This document shows positions 46,735 through 59,322 of a DNA stretch of 64,000 bases, piece by piece. Location: assembly GCF_001659605.2 (NCBI RefSeq), contig NC_035161.2, positions 36,901,231-36,965,230 of the forward strand. The letters run 5' to 3'. Positions within the stretch are counted from its first letter, which is position 1. Each line of letters starts with the position of its first letter. A program made the position numbers and the translations under genes. The notes under the pieces are model-generated. The model made no database searches. It was not told the origin of the DNA and worked only from the letters and a program-made list of their open reading frames with translations. The DNA comes from Manihot esculenta. Its lineage: Eukaryota; Streptophyta; Magnoliopsida; Malpighiales; Euphorbiaceae.

Positions 46735-49700
46735 ATGGAGTGCGCCGGTAAGGGACGCGGAACTCGCTGCGTTGGCCCTCCAACGAGACGCTGTGGCCGC
46801 TGTGGCGCTGTTTCTTATTGTTCCGTCTCTCACCAGGTAACCCCAATTTCAACGACTTTCCATATTTATTTAATTGATCATATAACATGGGTTCTGGCTA
46901 AGTAAGTTCTCAAATGGCACTTATTGATAATTGGAGCATTGTTTGAGTGGTTGATTGTTTTAACCTGGCGATAGATTTCGCATTGGATTGATCATAAAGA
47001 AGAGTGTCAAAGGCTAGAGCAACAGATGAAGCGTGCAGATGACTTGAATGATTTCCCTTTCACTTTTACTCCTGAAGCTACACTTCTGGTAATTACTAAT
47101 AGCATTTCGTTTTTTTCTTTCCAATTATTGATACCATTTCTGTTTGATTGATACTTTTTTTTGCTGGTGTTTGAAAAGCAGGAGAGTAGATGTTCGTTCT
47201 TGAGCAAACGAGGCATTCATCGACTAGGGATGTGGGTATGTGAATGCCGTTGTGGGGCATCACTTGGTTCCTTCGATTCTTCAAGGTTTATTCTTTATCT
47301 CCTTTTGCTGTTCCCTGCTTGTTCATGTTCATCAATGTAGATCAGGACGACTCTTGCTTTTCCTATTGTTTTTTCTCCAATACCGGAAAAGAGAAGTGTT
47401 TTATGAGTAAATTCTGGAGCGACAGAGAAATCTAGATGTTAATACAAGGGACAACCATTATGCTATATTCTTGCCTCTGTTGTACTTCCCTGTTTTTATT
47501 AGCTACAAAACCTGTGTATTGTGAAGTTGTTGATTTGTTGATTCTGTAGTACTATTGAAAAGAAAACCTCTGGCTGGGCAGTTCTAGTTATTCCCTGCTT
47601 TTGTTGGTGCAAAAGGTTAAGCTGTGAAATAGATATTAAATAACTTTTGTACCAACATAGATACTAGATGCTGGATCATTATTGATGAAATTTTTGCAAT
47701 TTATTTGAGCTCATGTTAAATCTTGGCCATGTCTTATACCTGATTGACAGATCCGGGGATGAATGCTGGAATCTATCTAGTGATCTATGCCCATGCCGCG
47801 GTATTACTTATCCTCCCCCTGAAAAAAAAAAAAAAAAAAAAAAAAAGCTTTTTTGGCTATTCAACTTATCTTATATTATGCAGGGCCTCCATCTCCTGTA
47901 TCAAAGCATTTAAGAAGCTGGCTGGATTACTATGAGTGGAGATGCATCCCATTACATTCACCTGTTGCTTTGGTTCTTCACTGGGTATGAATTTGTGTTA
48001 TGTCAGTAACTAACTGAAAGTTGGGATTTTTATGATTATCTATGTTCCACTGGTACATTTGTGGAGTGGATTTCTAAATTTTCCTGATGGACTTTTAGAG
48101 GTGACTTAAGCCTTAAGGTATAAATTATTTAATTTAACTGCCAACAATTGTGAGTTTATATTGTTTTGGAGATTCGGACAGACCTACATTCATTCAAATA
48201 ATACATGCAGTATACTTGAATGTAATTATGAACCAGAACATCAACTAACTGCTAGTAACTGCATTCCATAACACATCAATGATGATCTGATTGTTGGTTT
48301 TTCTGAATCAGCCACTTACAATTTACCATGCTACTCAAGTTGCTTCTGTAAGAAGCTTGGCTGTTGAAAATTGTGAAGAACTATGCATACACTATCTTGG
48401 TAAGTTTTGAAATATGGAAGTTTGGTGAACCTTTGTTCTTTTAGCTTGGTGTTATAATTTTGGGATGTCGAAGTCACTTAATCTATCTCATGCTCTTCAT
48501 TTGCTTGTATTTGGATTTTTTTTTTTCTATTGAAATAAGCGTCATACTTGTTCTGTTTCCTTGGAAATTGTGGTGATGCTATTTTGTGACTGTGACTAAT
48601 AGGAGTGACTTTGTTCTACTGGAACAAATAAAGTGGCTGGAGAGTGTAATTTTTGGCCTTGGGGCAAAAATTTAACAAAACTGATGTTGGTTTATATTCC
48701 ATGGCATATGATGAATTATACTTTACTGATAATATGGTTTGACTTGTCTCAAAGGTTTCAAATTTAGTTGCCCTGGATGTTCCAAATCCCAAATATTCCA
48801 ACCCAACCTCCAGAATAACAATAATAATCAAGCAATATATTTTGCTTCCGCGGCCATTGGAGTTATGAACTACTATATCCACCATCTGAATTTTTTATTC
48901 AGCTTTAAAGCAAAATCCTTGTGAGTTTCAAAACATGGTGATGGTATTATTTACACATCAAACAAGGGTATTATATTTTTATTTAGACATGAACCTAAAA
49001 AGATTTATAAACCACGCACTCTTATGATTCCATTTGGAAGAGCCTTGTTACAGTTTATTCAACTCTTTACATTTGTTTGAGAATATTCATTTAGAGCCCT
49101 TGCATATAGTTGTATCTTGCATATAGATCTATCTTCTGCATCTTCTAATGTCATTATAAGCATGGAGTACTCATTTGTTTGCCTGTTTAATGTGCATAGT
49201 TAATGTCCATGTTTAGAGGAGCATGTGTGTAGTTTCTTATTTAAATATATGAATGCAATTAAGGTCCTGAAAAAGAGATTCTACAACTTGATGCCTTCTG
49301 GGAGCTGCAAGCATTTTTCCCTAACACAAAGGTTCATATACAATTCATTGGACCTGCAATTCCAGAACATAGGTCAGTGGTGTACTTGAAGATAAAATTT
49401 TTGAACATTGTATTTTTGGTTACTGTTGGCACTTTACACATTAACCTTACGGGTTTGGCTTCCTTCCACTCCATGTCCTCTCCTCTCAAACATTGTAATG
49501 GCCTTTCTGGATAGTAAATGGATCTTAACTCAAGGATTTTCTATCTTTCCTTTTTGTTTGTCTATTGGAGCTTATCCTCTTTCCATTCTTCTCCATGAAT
49601 AGGGATGGCCAGAAAATTGATCTTTCCAGTTATGCTCATTGCTTGGATAAAGATTGCATCTGCAGGTCCCTAAATGATAATTTGAACAAGATGGCGGTCA

Positions 49701-50452
49701 CTGATAAATCCTCAAATGTGACGCTACAACTCCACAGAGGATATTACCATGACCGTTACAGAGATTTCACAGAGGTCTTCTTCCTCTGAACTTCTGTATG
49801 CTAAAATCTCACTATACATATGCATATAGTCATATATGCTTCTTTCCTACTTTTACCTGTTCAGCGTTTTATTTCATGGGAAGTCATCTCAGGTTGTTTC
49901 TCCTTATTGAGTGGTTAATGACATGCATGTCTTGGACAGGATTCATTTCCTGACTTGGTTATTGCTCCAAATGCTGGCATTGCTGCTTATCCAAGTTGGT
50001 TACCTACCATTGTATGTTTTTGCGATTTGGAATATTTCTTTCTAGTTTCCAAGCACTTATGTTTGAGCAAGGCCACCGAGAAACCTTTTATTTCGGTGCT
50101 TCTTCTATTTACTTCACTTTTTTTGCTTGGATGGGCATATGCCAGGAGCTGATAAATGAGATGGGTGTCCCAGCGGTATTCTCTGATTACTGTGAAGAAG
50201 CTTGTCATCTGGCGGAATGCTGCATAACCAGGGTAACTGGCCGTCCTCTTGCCATTCCGGTGTGTATTCACATTGCTTCTTCCTCTTTTTAGTAGTTTCT
50301 TTAATATTTTGTTGTGATGTGTTCAGTTTGATTAGATCTTAATTAATGTCTCCTTTTAGATTCAAATAAATCCTTTCAGGCAGCCACTGGTTGTAGAAGA
50401 CAGTGCCCTTCTGCTTCCCTGCTATTCAAATTGCTTTCTATTTGGGATTTAA
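46735..50452 (+). CDS. MYND zinc-finger protein, plant ZMYND15-like (11 exons)
   Basis: Exons: 46735-46836, 46975-47088, 47182-47285, 47751-47800, 47884-47984, 48312-48399, 49264-49372, 49603-49774, 49940-50011, 50146-50259, 50360-50452; frame intact, 372 aa. The N-terminus is a MYND-type zinc finger: Cys3, Cys12, Cys20, Cys23, Cys29, His37, His41, Cys45, with His33 where many MYND domains have Cys. The start MECAGKG matches plant homologues; the frame upstream is open but has no ATG. The rest is a conserved domain shared with mammalian ZMYND15-like proteins (blocks LDYYEWR, VHIQFIGPAIPE, DLVIAPNAGIAAYPSW, TDYCEEA-like FSDYCEEACHLAE, INPFRQP). MYND fingers bind proline-rich partners. Biochemical role unknown. 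A 26-base A run precedes the fifth exon. Confidence 0.93.
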
Positions 50453-52227
50453 GTGGCCAGTTTAGATTGGGGAAGGATGGATTCAACAGTCGGCGTGAAC
50501 TTTTGACCATGTCAAATAACAGGATTATGCAGTGTTTCAAGGATTTTTCATTGGCTTCTTAAAGCATGTTGCTTGAATCCAAGGACTACGAAACTGAGAT
50601 TATGTTTTACAAATGAGACATGTCCACGGATGGAGCAAGCTGGGAGCCTGGCGACATGTGGTTGGATTGTATGGTTAAGAGATCAAGAAGGTTTGTGGCT
50701 GTAATATCCTGATGTTCATACAATCCGGGCAAAGATCAGAAACTTTTTGGCAAGGGTAAATTGAATTATCAATGGTCCTGCTCTGTTGGAGCAACTCATA
50801 GTGTGGAAATTTTGGATTCTTCAGGAGAACTTGAGGAGTTTTGTGAAGCTTGTTGCCGGCTAACGGAATCAGCTGCAAATTTGTGATAATTGAGCCTATT
50901 ATTATTATACCCTTATCTTTCGCATTGTGGAAGAAAACTACAAAGCTTCTAAACGAGATTATGTCTCTTCTGAGGAAATCTCAGTGTCTGCTGCAAACTT
51001 GCAATTATTCCATCCGTACTATAATTTTTATTATTTATTTATTTTTATATGATAATAATATAAATTAATTATTATAATTTTATTTATTTTTATTTTTTAA
51101 AATAAATATAAATGAATAAAATTATAGGAGGAAGTATTAAGTTTTAGAATTAAATGTTGTTTTATTGTGTATTTATTGATGAATGTTGAAGATAAATAGC
51201 AATATGTGTCAATACTTGTCTTTTATAAACATGGTACACTTGCTTTAAATTTTAGTAGAACTTTAAGCATCCGATTAAAAATGTATTTTGTTAATTATAA
51301 GTACATATTTGTACAAATTAAAGTTGTAATAATCGCAGTCAGTCTTATTTGTCTGTATAAAGAAGAGATTGTTAGAGAGGGAGGAAAAAGTAAAAAAAGA
51401 GGATTATTGACTAAGAGGAGAGAGAAGGTGAGGTAAGAACACATATCTCGTTTTATTAATTATGAAATTTGCATTTGGAAGGGGTGTATTTTTTTTCATG
51501 TAAAAGTTTTTGTAATTTCTAAAATCCTCTAATTTCAATCCAGTAAATTACGGAATTGAGAATATTTTTTCTTTAAAATTTTTAAAAAACGTTTTTTCTT
51601 CCTTTAAATAATAAAAATTATTAAAATCTAAAACTATGAAAAAACTTGCATATTTTATAAAATCATATTTCAGACATATCTCCTTTTATTTTACCTTATT
51701 CTAAAAAGAGAGTTAGTGTCGATAATATCAATGCAACAATATTAATATTCTACCTGTTATACAGTTTTTCTTCATTTTATTTTTTATAAAATAATTTTTT
51801 AATTATATTTATATTAAAAATATTAAATATTAAAAAATATTCTAAATATTTATTTAAAAAATAGTTAATGAAAAATTATTTTAAAAATAAAATAAAAATT
51901 AAATGTTATTATAGAAAAAGTGAACAATAATGAAGATAAAAATTATAGGGACGAAGGTAATAACCTTTACCAAAAAAAAAGGTAAATATAGAAAATACGT
52001 TTGGACCTATGCCGATTTACGTTATGGACATACACCTGTCTCACTAGGTATAGAGACACGTTTCTCCTCAACCCCGGCAGCATCGGAACTCCTCATCGTC
52101 AACAACCCAAAAAGGGGTCAATTTACCCTCAGGCACTTCTTCTCTCCGAATCCACATGGACCCAAAACCAAATCCTCCCCATTTCTGACGCGGTTTTCTC
52201 CCTCTGCAACTCAGCCTCTCCCTTCCA
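50453..52227. other. Intergenic DNA between the MYND gene and the next gene
   Basis: The first 500 bp are probably the MYND gene 3' UTR. From 51030 on it is AT-rich. The leader of the following gene probably starts after about 51990. No other gene seen. Confidence 0.55.
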
Positions 52228-55200
52228 ATGGGTTGCATGAATCGAAAACCAATCTTTTCCATGTCTAAATCACCACAGACGGCATGGCCTTTGTTGCCGT
52301 CGGTATTTTTGTTATTATGTTTTATGGGGTTAGGATTTGGTTCAATTTATTCGAAAGCTCTGAAGGTGCCTTTTACCGTTAATGACATGCTTCCGGTCTT
52401 GCCACATCAGATATCATGGCCTGTATTGAACAATTTTCATGGCGCTATCGATTTGTTGCCGTATTTCGTTGGTTCGGTGTCCCCCAGGAATGGCTCTATT
52501 CAGTGGAAAGGGGCTTGCTTTTACGAGAACGAGGCTCACCTTGACTTCACCCAAGGTGATCGTGATCAATCTGGCTTGGGAGGCGGCATTCTCTATCTTA
52601 AGGTCCGCTTCTTCTTGCCTTGCTGTTTCGTTTAATTGCTATATGATCTAGTGAAAAACGAGTTGGTGGTTTGATAGAGTTAGCTTAATTGCTTTTGTTA
52701 TATACTGTTGAATCCTACATCGGGGGATAGGGTAATGTGCCCTTATAAGGACCTTAACACTCCTTCCTCTGGCCGGAATTTAACGTGGCATCAGAACCTC
52801 TCGCCGATGTTGGGCCTCTCATGAGCACGTCATGCTCTTGGCGTGAGGGGTGTGTCACATCCCACATAGGTTTGGGATAGGGGTACAGGGTAATGTGCGG
52901 CATTCGCCCCAAATTTAACATATACTCTCATCCCATGTAGTTACATATGAATGCTCTAAGCATTAATTTGATGCTTTTATGTCAATATTGTTAAGACGGC
53001 AGAGATAAGAAAAAAAAAAAAAAGTAGAAAAGGATATATTTTTGGTTTTATGTTTCAATCCAGTGGTACAGTGAAATCAATATTTAACAGCTGCATTCTA
53101 TTGGCATGAGAGTGGATATCTTCTTAGCAAACTAGTTGGTTCTAGTGTAAAATGTTTAGCATATCATTACCACTTCCTGTTGAATTCGTAATTATTTTTT
53201 TCTCCCCTTTTACAGACGTCTGCAGCGCACAGCTGGACCTGTATGGATTTGTATGTTTTTGCAACACCATATCGTCTTACATGGGATTACTACTTTTCTG
53301 CACGAGAACATACTCTGATGTTTGGGTCATGGGAAGAGCCTGCAGAGTTGGAATATGTATGCTGTTGTTCTGTCTTGTTTGTTTGAATTTTCTGTTTAAC
53401 AACTTCAGTTAATGAAGATGCCATTGATCATTGTGCAGGTGAAGCAACACGGGATTTCTGTATTTCTCATGCCATCAGGAATGCTTGGAACCTTGCGTTC
53501 TTTAATGGATGTCTTGCCTCTGTTTTCCAACACTGGATGGGGTGAGAACGCTAACTTAGCTTTTCTGAAGAAGCACATGGGTGCCACATTTGAGAGACGT
53601 CCTCAGCCTTGGCGTGCAACCATTAATCCTGATGATGTTGATTCTGGTGATTTTCTGGCTGTATCAAAGATTCGTGGTCGGTGGGGTGGATTTGAGACCT
53701 TGGAGAAATGGGTGACTGGTGCGTTTGCTGGTCATACAGCAGTTTGCTTGAAGGATGAAATGGGGAATCTCTGGGTTGGTGAATCAGGACGTGAGAATGA
53801 AAAGGTATGCTTTGATCAATGTTACAGAGCAGACAGAAGCCAGTGCAGTATATATATGTGTGTGTGTGTGTGTGTGCATGTCGTGTTGCCTTAAACTATT
53901 ACATATGCTTCAGACTTGATATATGATTCTGGTTTTGCTCATTTCCTTTTCATTGCCAGCTGCTGTTGTGTGGATAGAAGAAAATTTATCTTTGTAACTG
54001 TGGAGAACATTTTGCGTATTGAAACAAAAAAACAGAAAAGAAATTTGTTTGGAAAACCTGATTGGAATTTCTCTATTTTATTGAGGAGATTTCTGGATAA
54101 AGCAATTTCACATTAATGCTTCACTTCATACTTGGTGGTTCCCCAAATTGATTTAACGTTTGATCTCTTAAAAGAAACAGTAGAAGTCAATGATGCTGTT
54201 TTTTCTTCAATGATTCATCTGAAAGAGCATGCTAGAATCTTGCCTAAGACCTCATTGGCGCCTCTCTCTTTGCTCTGGATGTCATCCTTTATTAAATTTG
54301 CTACTACCATTTATTGACCGGTGGAAGCTGGAACTCAGTGAGAACTGTCATTCTCATGAATGACTTGTTACACTTTTAAGAGATTATAAGATTATAAGAA
54401 GATTTGCTTAAGATGCTTGTTTTGAAATTAAAGGTAACAATAGACTTGCACCCCATGGGTGGGAGTAAAGTCATTCTCTTGAATTACTTTGAACCGAAAG
54501 AAAAAGCATTCTTTTCCTTGTCTTCAGTGTTGTCAAGTGGCTTTTTTGCCCAGAAGTGACAGATTATTGGCATAGAAACATTGTTTGCTTTTTTTTTAAA
54601 AAAAAAAAAAAAACTATAAGGCATCAAAATGAAATTGAACTATTTTGTCAGGAGTCAGGACTAGAAAGTTAGACCGAGGGGATTTCTCCCTTTTAGGTTG
54701 CCTCTTGAAGAGAGTCTTATTTACGCGACATTCTCATGTGAATTTGCAGGGTGAAGAGATAATAGCAGTAATCCCATGGGATGAGTGGTGGGATATGTCT
54801 CTAAAGGATAGTTCTAATCCACAAATAGCTTTGCTTCCTTTGCATCCAGATGTGCGTGCAAAGTTCAACAATACTGCAGCTTGGGAGTATGCTCGGAGCA
54901 TGTTAGGCAAGCCATACGGTTATCACAACATGATATTTAGTTGGATTGACACAATAACTGACAACTACCCTCCGCCTCTTGATGCTCACTTGGTAGGAAT
55001 TTCCGCTAAGAATTTTGTTATTACTGTATAATACACATCATTGACATTATTACAAAAATGCTGCACTACTAAAATGTTGGCACAAATGCAGCTACGTGCC
55101 TCACAATGCTTGCTTGTTACACAGGCCTTTGTGTGGGTGCTTGTCTGTGCATACTCATACAGCATGTGATGAATATTTGCATGCTAATGAACCTTAATGT

Positions 55201-56701
55201 GTGAATAAACTGTAGATGATGGTATGCAATTTGTTCATCTTGGTATTAGAAGATCTTTATATGACCTTTTCCTTTTCCCCATGTATATTTAGGAAAAGTA
55301 ATGTGTCCTATAGCTTTTTAGACTGGTTTTTCTCCACTTTTATCAATTTTTAACAGGATGAATCCGATTTCAGGTCATTTCTGTCATGTCTATGTGGACT
55401 CGGGTGCAGCCTACTTATGCTGCAAATATGTGGAATGAAGCTCTAAATAAACGGCTAGGGACTGAGGTATTTTGTCTCGATTTACTTTTCTATTCTTTTA
55501 TCCTGTTGTCATTTATAATATTTGATCATTAATGCTGGTGTTATGCAAAGATAAGAAGGGTCTTATTCAAATTTAGCATTTGATTTTGCCACAAAAAATG
55601 TTTATGTCATAGTACAATGAAATGATATCACTGAAAATATAGCTATGTTGGTCATCAAAGCAAAGCTATTGCCTGTAGTTCCGTATATTTCAAATCAGGA
55701 GTCATTCTGCTTTACAATGAAATGATATCACTGAAAATATAGCTATGTTGGTCATCAAAGCAAAGCTATTGCCTGTAGTTCCGTATATTTCAAATCAGGA
55801 GTCATTCTGCTTTGGTGCCTGCAACTTTCTATGAATGAAATGAGTCATTTCAGATTATACTTGTCAAAAAGGATGAGTTATATTCCCATTTTCATCTCAT
55901 GAGGCTGTATTGGACGGGAAAAGGTGGTAGATTTTTCTCCGAACCAATCAAATATCTGTGCACTTATTTTTCTTTATTTATTTTCTTTTTTGGATATAAT
56001 TGCAAATGTGTGTATACTGTATACACTGGTTGGTAGGCTAAATACATGCATGAGATATGTTTGAGAATTATGGATAGTTAGGTCATAGGTGTAACAAGTT
56101 GGACGGATGCATGCTTTAGGGTGCTTTTGTTATTTGAAGTTTAGCTGTTATGGTCCTCAATCGAGGTTTTCCTTTCATCTTTCAGGATTTGGACCTGTAT
56201 GGAATTCTAGCCGAGGTTGAAAGGCGTGGCATAACCTTTGATGAATTGCTCACTGCTCCAGAACAAGATGAATGGATATATAGTGATGGGAAATCAACGA
56301 CATGTGTTGCCTTCATCCTTGCAATGTACAAGGAGGCTGGAGTCTTTGGTCCCATTTCTAGCTCTATTCAAGTAACAGAATTCACTGTAAGTTATAAATG
56401 AACTGCAATTGGATACTTGCTAAAATCACCACAACCCTTTTAAACACTAGTTTATATGTTGTATGATGTGTGGTCAAACTGTTGGCAGATTCGTGACGCA
56501 TACATGCTTAAAATATTCGAGAACAACCAAACACGCCTGCCTGGCTGGTGCAATAACAAGGATGGGCAACTACCATTCTGCCAAATTCTTGGCGAGTATC
56601 AGATGGAATTGCCAGGATATAACAGCGTAGAGCCATATGCCAATATGAATGAAAACTGCCCGTCCTTACCTCCCAGTTATGATAGACCTGGGCGTTGTTA
56701 A
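52228..56701 (+). CDS. Conserved plant protein of unknown function, membrane-anchored, possible permuted papain-like fold (7 exons)
   Basis: Exons: 52228-52602, 53216-53356, 53439-53804, 54750-54992, 55374-55466, 56186-56386, 56489-56701; all GT-AG, every exon a multiple of three, 543 aa. I know near-identical plant proteins but no name or function. A single hydrophobic segment at 20-41 suggests a secreted or membrane-anchored product. Then comes SVSPRNGSIQWKGACFYENE and a lectin-like beta region. From about 240 the order is GDFLAVS (242), AGHTAVCLKD with His271, LWVGES with Glu287, WEYARSMLGKPYGYHNM, and GKSTTCVAFILAMYKEAG with Cys446. This His-before-Cys order resembles circularly permuted NlpC/P60-type (YiiX/DUF830/C92) proteins. 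The catalytic assignment is inference. Introns 1 and 5 carry a repeat fragment and a perfect 100-bp duplication. Confidence 0.9.
52706..52920. mobile_element. Repeat fragment in intron 1, TRIM- or LTR-like
   Basis: GC-rich island in an otherwise AT-rich intron. It starts tgttgaatcctacatcgg, a wording typical of short terminal-repeat elements in plants, and contains two related segments, agggtaatgtgc at about 52729 and again near 52894, each preceded by a 'tccyacat' word. No ends with target duplication could be fixed. Confidence 0.4.
53849..53876. repeat. (TA)n(TG)n microsatellite in intron 3
   Basis: Run of ta followed by a run of tg dinucleotides, 45 bp past the donor at 53805, in the unknown plant gene. 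Confidence 0.85.
55613..55812. repeat. Perfect 100-bp tandem duplication in intron 5
   Basis: Positions 55613-55712 and 55713-55812 are identical base for base (unit starts tacaatgaaatgatatcact and ends gtcattctgctt). It lies wholly within an intron of the unknown plant gene, away from splice sites. Confidence 0.97.
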
Positions 56702-58106
56702 TTTTGAATTCAACCCATTTGTGTTTCCTTAAATTTTACAATGTGCCAGTTCCTAAGCTGCAAATATGTATTTCCAGAACAAATAGTTGGATATGTGCCT
56801 GCATATTCTCTTTCCTCGTTTACTGGAGATATGCACCGCTGTATATAAATGCTTGTCCAGTAAAGCCTTACATTGCTTGCAGTAGATTGTTTGCTGCTTC
56901 TCACCCTTCTTTTAAGTGGTATTCTCGAGATATCCATTGATTTAACCCACCTGAGCAGCGATAGCTTTTTCCGATTGGATATATATATATATTTTTTTGT
57001 TTTTATCAGAGATTTTTAAGAACGCCAATAGAGAGAAGAAAAAGCGGGGTGGGGTGTGTTTGAAGCCACGAGGATGATTTTTATTAATATTTTAATAATT
57101 AAATTAATTTTAAATTTAATTGAATTAATATTTAAATTCATCTGACTGGGGGAATACTCGATTGCAGCCAAATAATACTTGGATTCCTTTAGTTATAATT
57201 TAATAATAATTTATATAAATATATTTTTATCAATAATTTACACTTACAAAATTTAATCCTTTTTTAATAATTTTTTTTGAGAAATTTATCAAAAGTTATA
57301 AAGTTATATATTTTTATGTTTAATTAATTATTTATACGAACTTACTAAGATTCGAAGTATACTTTATGGACTTTGTGAAACTCGATCAAATATTATAACT
57401 TTTCATTCTTTTTAATGTGGAAAAATTGGTAATTTTATGGGAGCTTTGCATTTTTTGAGATTATTCAAATATTAAGGAACTTATTTTTCTTTTTAATTTA
57501 TTTTCAATCTTTTTTTATTCATTTTCTTAATCAAGAATTTTTAAAAATCAATTTAATTGAATTTTTTTATAAAATTTTTGTTTAAAATAAAATAATTCAA
57601 AGTAATTTAATTTTTTTTAAAAAATTATTTTTATTATAATTTTTTTTTTAAAAAAAAAATCGTACCAAATGTGGGGTTAATGTTTATTTGGGACTTGAAT
57701 AGGAACCCAGACTTACACGAAACTGCATCTTAGAACTAATCTTAGATTAACATTACCCTGTTAAGAGGAGAATTTTATAATATAGCAATTGATTTTATTT
57801 AAAATCATTCATTTCCATAGTTTTAATATTATAATGAAGCATCGAAATGTATTTACATTAAATTATGGGATTACAGATTTCAAGATGAAGCTAAATGCTA
57901 ATGACCAAAAACTGCAGACTGTTCACCATTCTTATAACCTGTAGTTTTGAGATATTCATATTGGAATTATATAATATTTATGCCTCCAAGCTTCGGATTT
58001 TAACTCTACAATCATAAAAGATGGGAGGGCTGAATTTAGAGAAATTGTTAAAGACTAACTAAAAATATATATGATAAAAATAAGAATATGGAGCATCTTT
58101 TATGTA
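56702..58106. other. Convergent intergenic region
   Basis: Between the 3' ends of the unknown plant gene and the aldo-keto reductase. Mostly AT-rich with long T and A runs near 57600-57660. No gene seen. Confidence 0.55.
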
Positions 58107-59322
58107 TCAGATTTCTCCATCCCAGAGTTCCTCCAGGGTCTTGAAAGGGCCTTGATCTGAGATGTAATCTACTCCGCTGGATCCTTTGCTCTGAGGAATC
58201 TCACTGATTTTCTTGGATTCTTCTTCACTCAATGTCCAGTTGAATATGTCAAGATTCTCCTTCATCCTCTCGCTGTGGAAACTCTTCACCAATATGCATA
58301 CTCCTTGCTCATATGCCCACCTCAGACAGATCTGTTTTTATATAATAATTACTACATAAATCACATATTATAAACATGATAATTAATTTTATATGTATGA
58401 AGAGAGGACCTGAGCAACACTCTTTCCTTTGGCATTTGCAATCTCCTTGAGCACTTCATTCTCCATAACCCTGCTGCAACCCATAATGGTTCCTCCTAAA
58501 GGACCATAAGCAGTCAAAACTATTCCATTCGCCTTGCAGAATTCCATTTGCTTCTTTTGTTGCCATAGTGGGTTTATCTCTACCTTTCAGTATCCCAACA
58601 TTTTTCACTTAATTACCATAACCACCAAATCATTCAGGCTTTGAAAAAGAAAAATAACTTACTTGATTAATTGCTGGAGGTGTCTCTGCTATAGCAAGAA
58701 TGTCTGACAGTTTTTTACAGGAGAAATTGCTCACACCAATGGATTTGGCAAGCCCAAGTTTCTGGCATTCTTCCATTGCTGCCCATACACCTTTAAAATC
58801 CATTGGTAAAAAATCTCCCTTCTTTATTGGGAACTCATAGATCCCTGGTCTCGAACTCACAGGCCAATGGATCACATAAAGATCAAGATATTCCACCCGA
58901 AGAGCCCTGCACAAAACAGCAAACAGGTTCACAGATTAGAATGCAATGATGGGAATTGATGTTTAGTTGTTTTTAAAAGGCTTGCTGCGTTACTTGAGAC
59001 TCTTCTGAAGGGCAGGGAGAACAAGATCACTGTGAGCATCACTGCACCATAGCTTGGAGCTGATGAAAAGCTCCTCTCTTGATTTAATTAGATCACGAGA
59101 CAATGCTTCGGCAATGGCTTCCCCGAGTGGCTCCTCTGTTAGATACAATGTGGCTGTATCAAAATGTCTATAACCAAGCTCGATTGCTTGGAGAATGGCT
59201 GTTTTGATTTCTTCTGAACCGACTAGAGGAGAAGTTGCAGTTCCCATGCCCAACAGTGGCATTCTAGGACCGCTAGAGCCAAGAATCACTTCTGGGATGT
59301 TAACCAATGAATTGCCATCCAT
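58107..59322 (-). CDS. NADPH-dependent aldo-keto reductase, plant AKR4 type (4 exons)
   Basis: Cytosolic reductase of aldehydes or ketones with NADPH. Exons: 59322-58994, 58906-58663, 58583-58410, 58331-58107; GT-AG, 323 aa, the family length. The catalytic tetrad is visible: Asp55 and Tyr60 in [10 protein letters not shown], Lys90 in [13 protein letters not shown], His123 in LYVIHWPVS. Further family blocks are [34 protein letters not shown] and the cofactor-binding [14 protein letters not shown]. It resembles the plant group that holds chalcone/codeinone reductases, deoxymugineic acid synthase and methylecgonone reductase. The substrate cannot be fixed from sequence, and general carbonyl detoxification is as likely. 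The ATG at 59322 gives the family-like N-terminus. Confidence 0.94.

Noticed and set aside
47821..47846. Possible LINE or SINE poly(A) tail in a MYND gene intron
   Set aside because: The A run has no element or target duplication next to it; it looks like a simple mononucleotide tract.
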